DNA from: Acidobacteriota bacterium
GTDB taxonomy: Bacteria; Acidobacteriota; Terriglobia; Terriglobales; Acidobacteriaceae
Reading direction: 5' to 3'
Assembly: GCA_021792135.1 (NCBI GenBank)
Contig: JAJYVF010000009.1
Span: 94,324-158,323, forward strand
Length of the DNA: 64,000 nt
Shown piece by piece: positions 57,561 through 64,000 of this stretch. The notes beneath the pieces were generated by a model that made no database searches, had not been told where the DNA came from, and saw only the letters and a list, made by a program, of their open reading frames with translations. Position 1 is the first letter of the stretch. Each line of letters opens with the position of its first letter. A program made the translations under genes and the position numbers.

Positions 57561-59048
57561 ATGGATCGACGTCGATTCGTTACAAGCGCGGGTTGGGGAG
57601 CGGCGGGATTGTTCCTCAGTTCGGTCGCCGCAGAAGGCCAGTACGATCTGGCGCGGCTGGAATCACCGGTCGTTCCCCAGACCACCTGGGGCAGAGTATG
57701 GATTCGCTGGACTGAGCCAGTGCTGCCACGAGAAACGCTGCTCGCGCATGGGCTGGCGATTCCCTGGGATGCTGGCGCGTCCCTGGTGGAAAGAGCCCGA
57801 AGGCAGGGCTATCGCGTTTACGCCGAGGTGATGCTCGGGCAGGCATCGGCGGCAGCGAACAGCAGCCGCGCTGCAGGGATGTCAGGATTCGTTCTGAGGC
57901 CAGGCGATACGGAGCAGGAGAAGGCCGAGAAAACCGCCAGCGAACTTCGGCTGGCACATCCCAATCTCACGATTCTGTCCCCTGATCCCAGATCCACCCA
58001 GCCGGCGATGCGGGGAAGCATGGTGGTTACCCGGCGCGGCATCCTGCAGGTAACCAGCCCCACGGAGCAGCCGTGGATTGATTCTAACGTGGCCATGGTG
58101 GGGTTTGACCGCGCTTCTCATCCCACCGAGACTCCCCTGATCGACTTCCACTGGGATCTACCCGATGCGTTGCAGCAACAGCTCGGCCCCAGCACCGAGG
58201 ATTATTTACTGGCTGTCGCCGAAGCCGGCGCTCTCCATTCCAACCTGGTTCTGAATTTGCACCCGAACCTCCAGAAAGCTCTGGTGAACGGAAGCGACGA
58301 AGGGTGGGTCCTCTGGAAACACATAGCGAAGTACGTGGAGTTTTACCTCAGGGAAAGCCAGCGACCCGTCATTCATCCAGCCAGCGTGGGCGTGGTGACG
58401 GATAACTATGACGCCTCTTATGAAACCACGAACCTGATGGCGCGGCACAATATTCCCTTCCGCGTCCTCCCCCCGAGCCACCTGACACGTCAGGGCCTCC
58501 AGGGTCTTGACCTCATTGTCGTATTCGCCCAGCCGGATGAGGCCGCAACCGGAGAGGTGGCAAGGTTTGTGGATGGTGGCGGGGTGGCGATTCTGGTGAG
58601 TTTGCGCAGCCCTTTACCCGGGCAATCGAGTGGGGGCCGCCGCGTCAGCAGCAATTCGGTGATCTATACGATGGGCAAGGGCAAAGTGATCGAACTCGCC
58701 GAAGGCGTTGCCGATCCCGACGCCTTTTCCAGGGATGTTCGCCGGCTCCTGGGCGAAGAGAATTTGCCCATTTCTCTCTGGAATGCGTCCACTACCATCG
58801 CGATCCCCTACAAAGTCCCCAGCGCCTCGACCGCTACCGTGGAACTGGTGAATTACTCCGCGGATCCTATGCCGGTTCAGGTACGCATCAAAGGCTCTTA
58901 CTCGGTGGTTCGATATGAAACGCCGGAGCGCGGCTGCTGCGAGGTTCTCACGGCAACCCATCAGGACGGATTCACACAACTTGAAGTTCCCTCGCTGAGG
59001 ATCGGAGGACGCGTACAGCTTGGCGCGATGGCTGACCCTGCCGCTTGA
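57561..59048 (+). CDS. Tat-exported protein of unknown function, last gene of the DUF362 operon
   Basis: 495 residues with a Tat leader (DRRRFVTSAGWGAAGLFLSS) very similar to that of the DUF362 protein. The N-terminal half may be a TIM-barrel-like domain (VWIRWTEPVLPRETLLAHGL, GYRVYAEVMLGQ). The middle (VGVVTDNYDASYETTNLMAR, then GLDLIVVFAQPDEAATGEV, FVDGGGVAILVS) looks like the class-I amidotransferase/beta-galactosidase trimerisation fold. The end is beta-rich (TVELVNYSADPMPVQVRI). This order recalls GH42-like enzymes, but no catalytic pair is visible. It starts 4 bp after apbE. Confidence 0.8.
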   Translation: MDRRRFVTSAGWGAAGLFLSSVAAEGQYDLARLESPVVPQTTWGRVWIRWTEPVLPRETLLAHGLAIPWDAGASLVERARRQGYRVYAEVMLGQASAAANSSRAAGMSGFVLRPGDTEQEKAEKTASELRLAHPNLTILSPDPRSTQPAMRGSMVVTRRGILQVTSPTEQPWIDSNVAMVGFDRASHPTETPLIDFHWDLPDALQQQLGPSTEDYLLAVAEAGALHSNLVLNLHPNLQKALVNGSDEGWVLWKHIAKYVEFYLRESQRPVIHPASVGVVTDNYDASYETTNLMARHNIPFRVLPPSHLTRQGLQGLDLIVVFAQPDEAATGEVARFVDGGGVAILVSLRSPLPGQSSGGRRVSSNSVIYTMGKGKVIELAEGVADPDAFSRDVRRLLGEENLPISLWNASTTIAIPYKVPSASTATVELVNYSADPMPVQVRIKGSYSVVRYETPERGCCEVLTATHQDGFTQLEVPSLRIGGRVQLGAMADPAA

Positions 59049-59686
59049 ACCGGCCTCGTTTGCGTACTCCGTTCAGAACAAGGTTCGCGGCGAAACCGCT
59101 CAGATCGGCACAGAGGAATCGCGGGTCAGTCTGACGGAACAGCTTACCGATGCGCTCGAAACGGCATGCCGCTCACTGCGCCTGGCCGAAGGGCGCCCGC
59201 TACTCCGGCTCCGGCGATCGCCGCAAAGCCGCGAACTTCGCCTGCGTCGCGCCATAAACCAGGCTGTTGGCCGGGGAGGAGCATGGAAGAAGACCACAGC
59301 AGTGGGCTCTCACGGACCGGAATCCGCTGTGGACGGAGATCGCAGAGGATCCCAAAGCACAGTCGTTCCTGTGGATAACCGAAAGGCCGATCGATCGAGG
59401 GAAGGGTTGTGATTCGCTGCGATCTCAGATTCCAGGCTCCTCGATGCCTCGCCTCATGGATCTGGCTGTTCTTGCGTCCCGTGAGGATGGCGAAGTAAAC
59501 TTCTTGCTTGTCAGAAGTTGAAGTGGGGTCGCAACTGGACTGGGCTTCCTCGTCCATTCGCGCCATCAGGGCACGAGTTATTCTGATGGCGCACAGATAA
59601 CCGCCCATCTCTGATGGTTTACCTGCAGAGGCGGGGTCAATGAGCCGTGAGGCACTCTGCTGGCCAGGTGAAGGGTCATTGTCCGC
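59049..59686. other. Unassigned region between the DUF362 operon and the quinoprotein gene
   Basis: About 640 bp. Open frames exist on both strands but contain no recognisable domain. It could be decayed coding DNA, as in other gaps of this half of the window. The quinoprotein ribosome site (AAGGG) lies at the very end. Confidence 0.3.
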
Positions 59687-61255
59687 ATGAGGTCATCCAG
59701 TCTCGTCGCAGTGCTTGCCACCAGCGTAATGTTGGCTGCTGTTCCCGGTTCGCGCATGGCAGCCGGCCAGGATGTGGGTTCTGCCCAGTTGCTGCATCCA
59801 TCGCCGGACAGCTGGCCGCTCTACCACGGAGACTATTCAGGTGAGCGCCACAGCCGGCTCGCTCAGGTCACGCCATCCAATGTGAACTCGCTCGCTCTGG
59901 CATGGGCGTTTCAGACCAATCAGACAGCCGAGATCAAGTCTTCGCCGTTGCTGGTCGACGGAATCCTTTACTTTACCGTTCCTGACAACGTGTGGGCTGT
60001 GGACGCGCGTTCAGGGCACATGGTGTGGCACTTCAATCATCCGACCACAGAGGGCGACCACATCGGCAATCGCGGTCTGGCCATCCATAAAGGGTTGCTC
60101 TACTTCGCGACTCCCGACGCGCACCTGCTGGCGCTCGATGCCAAGGACGGGAGCATCCGCTGGGACCGAGTGGTCGCGAATGTCAGAGAGGGTTATTGGT
60201 CGACGGTGGCCCCGCTTGTGGTGAAGGACCACGTGATCGTCGGAGTGGGGGGAGACCTGGATAACATTCCCGGTCTGCTGCGGTCCTTCGACGCGGAAAC
60301 GGGGGCACCTCAGTGGGAGTGGCTGGCGACTTCGCCAGCCAGCAAATCAAACGCCGGTACGGGCGGCATGACATGGATGACCGGTACCTACGATCCCAAA
60401 CTCAATCTTCTTTACTGGGGTACCGGCAATCCCACACCGGTGCTGAACGGCACCGTACGGCCGGGAGATGATCCGTGGACCTGCAGCATTGTCGCGCTGA
60501 ACCCGGATACCGGCAATCTGGTGTGGGGATTCTCAGCGTCACCGCACGATACGCATGACTGGGATGCGGTCGAAGCGCCCGTTCTGGTTGACGCGACCTT
60601 TCACGGCAAGCCGCGAAAGATGCTCATGCAGGCTTCGCGCAACGGCTACTTCTTCGTTCTCGACCGCACCAACGGCAAGAGCCTGCTGACCGTTCCCTTC
60701 GGTCCAGCGAACTGGGCGCTTGGAATCGATAAGGAGGGACGCCCTATTCCCAATCCGGAGAAGGACCCCCATCGCGACGGAAGACTGGTTGCTCCCGACG
60801 AAGGTGGCATGACCAACTACCGTTCTCCGAGCTTCGACCCTAAGACCGGACTGTTTATCGTGGACGCGCATCCGAGTTACAGCATCTATTTTGCCAAGCC
60901 GGAGGATGGCGCCTACGGCTGGGCAGGGGCCGACTACAGCCTCTGGGGGAAAGGCGTCATCGAAGCCATCGATTACCGAACCGGCAAAATCCGCTGGAGC
61001 CATGAAGTGGGGCCGGGTGGATCAGGCGCAGGTGTGCTGACTACCGATTCCGGCCTGACGTTTACCGGCGACTCCAGTGGAAACATCCTGGCATTGTCCA
61101 CGGCGGATGGCGCGACCCTCTGGCACGCGGGGACGGGCGCTCCCATGCAGACGTCTCCCATCACTTACGAACTCGACGGACGGCAGTACATCGTGAGCGG
61201 GAGCGGGAGTGTCATGTTTGCCTGGGCACTTCCCGTCGCGTCCCCCACGCATTAA
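59687..61255 (+). CDS. Secreted quinoprotein-like dehydrogenase, resembling the 'acido-empty' group
   Basis: 522 residues with a signal peptide (SSLVAVLATSVMLAAVPGSRMAAG). The propeller follows the alcohol-dehydrogenase type: WPLYHGDYSGERHSRLAQVT, VWAVDARSGHMVWHF, GNPTPVLNGTVRPGDDPWTC, HDTHDWDAVEAPVLVD, and ASRNGYFFVLDRTNGK. The vicinal cysteine pair that contacts PQQ in classical enzymes is not seen. This fits the acidobacterial 'empty' quinoprotein group, which may lack or bind the cofactor differently. It has no haem domain. An SDR gene follows about 120 bp downstream. Confidence 0.85.
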   Translation: MRSSSLVAVLATSVMLAAVPGSRMAAGQDVGSAQLLHPSPDSWPLYHGDYSGERHSRLAQVTPSNVNSLALAWAFQTNQTAEIKSSPLLVDGILYFTVPDNVWAVDARSGHMVWHFNHPTTEGDHIGNRGLAIHKGLLYFATPDAHLLALDAKDGSIRWDRVVANVREGYWSTVAPLVVKDHVIVGVGGDLDNIPGLLRSFDAETGAPQWEWLATSPASKSNAGTGGMTWMTGTYDPKLNLLYWGTGNPTPVLNGTVRPGDDPWTCSIVALNPDTGNLVWGFSASPHDTHDWDAVEAPVLVDATFHGKPRKMLMQASRNGYFFVLDRTNGKSLLTVPFGPANWALGIDKEGRPIPNPEKDPHRDGRLVAPDEGGMTNYRSPSFDPKTGLFIVDAHPSYSIYFAKPEDGAYGWAGADYSLWGKGVIEAIDYRTGKIRWSHEVGPGGSGAGVLTTDSGLTFTGDSSGNILALSTADGATLWHAGTGAPMQTSPITYELDGRQYIVSGSGSVMFAWALPVASPTH

Positions 61256-61374
61256 GTGATTGGCGGCAGAGCCCATACAGTTTCCGGAGGGCTGCTGCGC
61301 CCAGGGCCGGGCCCGCAAGCCGCGATCACCGGTGTTCCGAAAAACGATCTCAGTGCTGGAATACCATTGTGCAG

Positions 61375-62058
61375 ATGAAAAGAGTTCTTATCACTGGCGC
61401 CGGCAGGGGCATTGGGTTGTCCACTGCGCGAGCGTTCGCGTCTGCCGGATGGCAGGTGATCTCTCTGGACAGGAAGTTTGGAGATGAGGTTGTAGGGGAG
61501 CGTTTCGATTTTGATCTTCGCTGCACAGCGCGCATCCAGGGGATGGTCGCCTCGCTGGGGGACCTGGACACGCTTGTCAACAACGCCGGCGTGCTCTATT
61601 GCGATCCGGTCGATGCCATTCCCGACGAGCATCGGTGCGAGATTCTGGCAGTGAACCTGGAGGCGCCGGCCGCCTTAATCCACGCTGCGGCGGCGCGTAT
61701 GAGAGCGCGCAGAAGCGGGCGCATTGTCAACGTGAGTTCCGTTTCGGCCTTCACGGGACATCCGGATCTGTGGTACGGCATCACCAAAGCCGGATTGCTG
61801 AATTTGACGAAGAGTTGGGCGCGGGCTCTTGGCCCATACGGGGTCGTGGTAAACGCTGTAGCTCCGGGGCCGACCAGGACGCTCATGTACGACCAGTTGC
61901 CGCAGTCGCGGCGCGACGAAATAATGCGCTCGGTCTACTCAGGCCGGGTATGCGAGCCCGAAGAGGTGGCTGCGGCCGTCCTGTGGCTTGGCAGCGCCTC
62001 CCCGGAGTACGTGAATGGGGTGACGCTCGACGTTAACAGCGGCAGCTATCCGCGCTGA
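61375..62058 (+). CDS. Short-chain dehydrogenase/reductase (SDR)
   Basis: 227 residues. The cofactor site GAGRGIG is at 8-14, NNAG at 69-72, and the catalytic Ser121/122 with Tyr134-xxx-Lys138 (WYGITK). The C-terminal region (VNGVTLDVNSGSYPR) closes the usual classical SDR. Asp32 after strand 2 (ISLDRKFG) suggests NAD preference. The short N-terminal spacing is normal. Substrate is unknown. It may start at GTG 61369 instead. It could work with the preceding quinoprotein on the same alcohol or sugar, but this is only suggested by position. Confidence 0.92.
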   Translation: MKRVLITGAGRGIGLSTARAFASAGWQVISLDRKFGDEVVGERFDFDLRCTARIQGMVASLGDLDTLVNNAGVLYCDPVDAIPDEHRCEILAVNLEAPAALIHAAAARMRARRSGRIVNVSSVSAFTGHPDLWYGITKAGLLNLTKSWARALGPYGVVVNAVAPGPTRTLMYDQLPQSRRDEIMRSVYSGRVCEPEEVAAAVLWLGSASPEYVNGVTLDVNSGSYPR

Positions 62059-62220
62059 GTTTGGATGCGAAATTGCGCATGCGGTTGATGTTCGGGCGCG
62101 TGCCGAAAAGGGCTGCTGTGGCTCCAATCTGCTGAGAAAGTTGAGGGCGGAAGGAGAAACGGGCTCACTGCAATACAGCAGGGTGCAGACGATGCGTGCT
62201 GGTGGTTTAATCAAGCTGGT

Positions 62221-62835
62221 ATGGGGTTTTACACGCGACACGTTCTGCCGCATCTGATCGACCTCGCGATGAGGAACAAAGAGGCTGCCCGGTTGCGCGC
62301 GGCATGGGTTCCCCAGGCACAGGGCGACGTGCTGGAGATCGGCATCGGTTCTGGTTTGAACCTGCCGTTTTATGGTGCGCAGGTGAGGCGTGTCTTCGGC
62401 GTTGATCCTTCCCTCGCATTGCAGCGGATGGCGCAGAGGAGGGCAGACGGACCGCTGAACGTCAATTTTCTCAATCAGTCAGCCGAACAGGAATTGCCGT
62501 TACCCGATGCGAGCATCGACACGATTGTTATGACATGGGCTCTCTGCTCAATCCCGAAACCGGCTGAGGCGCTCCGCCACATGAGACGCATCCTCAAGGC
62601 CGATGGCCAGCTACTCTTTATCGAACATGGCCGTTCCGGCGATCGCAGCGTAGTTGCCTGGCAGGACCGGTTTACACCGATGTGGAGGCGCGTTGCGGGT
62701 GGATGTCACCTGAACCGCAAAATTGACGAGCTCATTTCAGCAGCGGGGTTCCGGATTACCGGACTGGATACGTTCTACACGGTTGGGCCGCGTCCAATGA
62801 CCTACACATACCAGGGACTGGCAAAGGTAGCGTGA
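62221..62835 (+). CDS. Class I SAM-dependent methyltransferase
   Basis: 204 residues. Motif I is VLEIGIGSGLNLPFY, followed by VFGVDPS (motif II) and DTIVMTWALCSIPKPAEAL (motif IV region). The closing part (ISAAGFRITGLDTFYTV) matches small methyltransferases of the UbiE/phospholipid N-methyltransferase-like group. These add methyl groups to lipids or small molecules. No neighbour points to the substrate. ATG 62221 is the only start with a compact N-terminus (GFYTRHVLPHLIDLAM). Confidence 0.9.
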   Translation: MGFYTRHVLPHLIDLAMRNKEAARLRAAWVPQAQGDVLEIGIGSGLNLPFYGAQVRRVFGVDPSLALQRMAQRRADGPLNVNFLNQSAEQELPLPDASIDTIVMTWALCSIPKPAEALRHMRRILKADGQLLFIEHGRSGDRSVVAWQDRFTPMWRRVAGGCHLNRKIDELISAAGFRITGLDTFYTVGPRPMTYTYQGLAKVA

Positions 62836-62976
62836 AGCGGACCTGCTGCGACAGGTTCGCGGATTCCGGCATTTTCGTTCAATTCCCAAACCCCGGCTCC
62901 CGATTTTCCAGCCAACGCGCGTATCCTTTTCGTCCCATCCGGGAACTGCTCCCCCACTTCCTGCGTACCGGGGCGC

Positions 62977-63161
62977 ATGGTATACGACGTCCGTTTCGCA
63001 CTGCGGATGATCCGCGCTCACGGGTGGTTCTCCGCCACTTCCTCCTGATGCCGGCCTCGGTGGGATTTGTCCTCCTCATCGCCTGCGCCAACGTCGCTAA
63101 TATGATGCTCAGCTGCGCTGTCGCCCGCCTCGACCCGGTCAGAGCGATTCCCTACGAGTGA
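62977..63161 (+). pseudogene. Remnant of an ADOP-type permease with a large internal deletion
   Basis: ATG 62977 begins VYDVRFALRMIRAHGWFSAT, the exact start type of acidobacterial orphan permeases, and stops after 23 codons. In another frame at about 63048 the conserved VGFVLLIACANVANMML piece of the first FtsX domain appears, followed directly by ARLDPVRAIPYE, the normal C-terminus of the same family. About 800 residues are reduced to 60, so it is a deletion relic. Confidence 0.8.
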
Positions 63162-63318
63162 GCAGGGGTCTCCGGCAGCGGCGTTCATGTCCGCTGCGTC
63201 ACTGGGAAAAGCTTGTGGAAGCGGGGACCCAATGCCGGAAGATTTGCCTGCTCTGAAGCTGGATCTCCGGCGCGGATGGAAGGGAATGGTGAGCACTGGC
63301 TCGCTGGATGCGCGATCG

Positions 63319-63574
63319 GGGCAGAAACGCCTGCCATCAAGGGCGGAGTAAAACCAGGCCAGCGGGGCAGAGTAAAAGTAGGCCCGCAGCAGGGTGTTGG
63401 CTGGTGGGATGTTGCGGGGTAGAAGGGGCTCTGGAGCGTAGCGGAAGAGGCCCTTTTCCCCCGCAATCCCAACAAACTTCATGCCCGCCAGTGGCCAGCT
63501 TTTGCTCTGCCCCGCTGGCCTGGTTTTACTCCGCCCTTGACAGTGGCCCGGCGGAGGCTTTCTGCCCGCCCCGC
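63319..63574. repeat. Long imperfect palindrome with 36-bp perfect arms
   Basis: Bases 63337-63372 and 63505-63540 are exact inverted copies of 36 bp. Pairing continues imperfectly both inward (63412-63429 with 63450-63465) and outward (GGGCAGAAA near 63319-63327), all around one centre at about 63438. The whole stretch could fold into a single hairpin of about 250 bp. This is the structure of a MITE or REP-like element. No coding frame is convincing. About 300 bp downstream to the IS end show nothing further. Confidence 0.75.
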
Positions 63575-63876
63575 GCTTGCGCCACGAACGCTCCGGTTAC
63601 CCCGCTCATACGCTCAGGCCACGCCCGCTATTAATTAAAATATTTGCTTTTCGCTTGACAGGCCGCTACTCTGGCAAAATTAGCTGCGCGAAGTTTCTGA
63701 TAGAGAACGCGCGCAGTTCTACGCTGCGGGGCTACGGGAACGCGCTGCTTATGCGTCTTGGGCGATACCGAAGCACAACTAGTTGGTGGATGCCACAGGA
63801 GTTCCCTGCAGTTGGCCTCGACCGCAGGCAAATCACCTCTCTGCGGATCTTCTTTCTGCGGCTCGCGCGATTCCTA
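63541..63876. other. Unassigned sequence between the palindrome and the IS end
   Basis: About 340 bp. A TTGACA box at about 63654 lies in an AT-rich patch (ATTAATTAAAATATTTG) but no good -10 or downstream gene was found. No supportable gene. Confidence 0.25.
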
Positions 63877-64000
63877 GAGACTGTTTCATAAATAGGTTCG
63901 GCCTCAAGACAGGCACTTTTTGAGGCGGGGCTGAGTTTGGCTCACTGGAAGGGTGAGCAAGCGTCGATTCGAACTGTTGACGGATGCGCAGTGGTCGCTG
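63877..64000 (+). mobile_element. Left end of an IS5-like insertion sequence (cut by window edge)
   Basis: GAGACTGTTTCATAAAT at 63877 looks like the left terminal inverted repeat of IS5-family (IS427-like) elements, preceded by CTA, a plausible target site. A stem-loop follows (GCCTCAA..TTGAGGC, 63901-63926). The transposase gene begins at 63953. The right end lies outside the window. Confidence 0.75.
63953..64000 (+). CDS. IS5-family transposase, N-terminal 16 residues only
   Basis: GTG at 63953 begins SKRRFELLTDAQWSL, the usual start of IS5-family DDE transposases (LTDxQWxL). GGAAGGG just upstream serves as the ribosome site. The rest is outside the window. Confidence 0.8.
   Translation, partial: MSKRRFELLTDAQWSL

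Noticed and set aside
59144..59608. Minus-strand open frame downstream of the DUF362 operon
   Set aside because: No ribosome site, no domain and no partner; probably chance.
63577..63891. Open frame between the palindrome and the IS end
   Set aside because: No match and it runs into the IS end; treated as non-coding.

Overview
The window is high-GC bacterial DNA that fits Acidobacteriota, most likely class Terriglobia. The basis is the type of gene content. There is an acidobacterial-type orphan FtsX/MacB permease, a quinoprotein resembling the 'acido-empty' group, a decayed Oar-like TonB-dependent outer-membrane protein, many Tat-exported enzymes (RRDFL-type leaders) and a large set of secreted glycoside hydrolases. 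No rRNA, tRNA or CRISPR array was seen. A species cannot be named from this alone.

Layout. 1-4 kb: end of a UxaA-type dehydratase, a rhodanese/TlpA pair on the minus strand, and the helicase HrpB. 4-13.3 kb: a secreted glycosidase block (GH92 mannosidase, two GH20 hexosaminidases, GH27 galactosidase with a ricin-type tail). 14-16 kb: an atypical LuxR-type regulator and a RhaT-like sugar transporter. 16-24.6 kb: a fused BcsA-BcsB cellulose synthase, then a GGDEF response regulator and an MHYT hybrid kinase whose genes overlap by 4 bp; together they look like a c-di-GMP control unit for cellulose. 25-29.7 kb: two sugar-isomerase-like TIM barrels, a PhyH dioxygenase and a secreted esterase. 30-39 kb: a chimeric GH54 arabinofuranosidase, a large Ig-like/propeller surface protein and a GH18 protein. 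39-47 kb: the orphan ABC permease, a haem-containing PQQ dehydrogenase and a PNGase A. With GH92, GH20 and GH18 the PNGase would give a fairly complete kit for taking eukaryotic N-glycans apart.

46.9-53.4 kb holds the most interesting system: a compact eight-gene minus-strand operon encoding an ArsR repressor, TusA, an MvhD-like Fe-S protein, two HdrA-type flavoproteins, a small winged-helix protein, a QmoC-like Fe-S/membrane protein and a DsrE-like protein. It reads as a QmoABC/Hdr-like membrane electron-transfer complex coupled to sulfane-sulfur carriers, without the HdrB, lipoate-binding, AprAB or Sat genes that usually mark known versions.

54.3-59.0 kb is a second tight operon with no obvious precedent: a Tat-exported DUF362 protein, a PQQ-like propeller, an ApbE flavin transferase and a Tat-exported protein of unknown function. 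59.7-62.8 kb carries another quinoprotein, an SDR and a methyltransferase. Between these genes lie decayed fragments of CheA, Skp/OmpH, a TonB-dependent receptor and an orphan permease. The right edge holds a long imperfect palindrome and the left end of an IS5-like element, so this part of the chromosome has been in flux.
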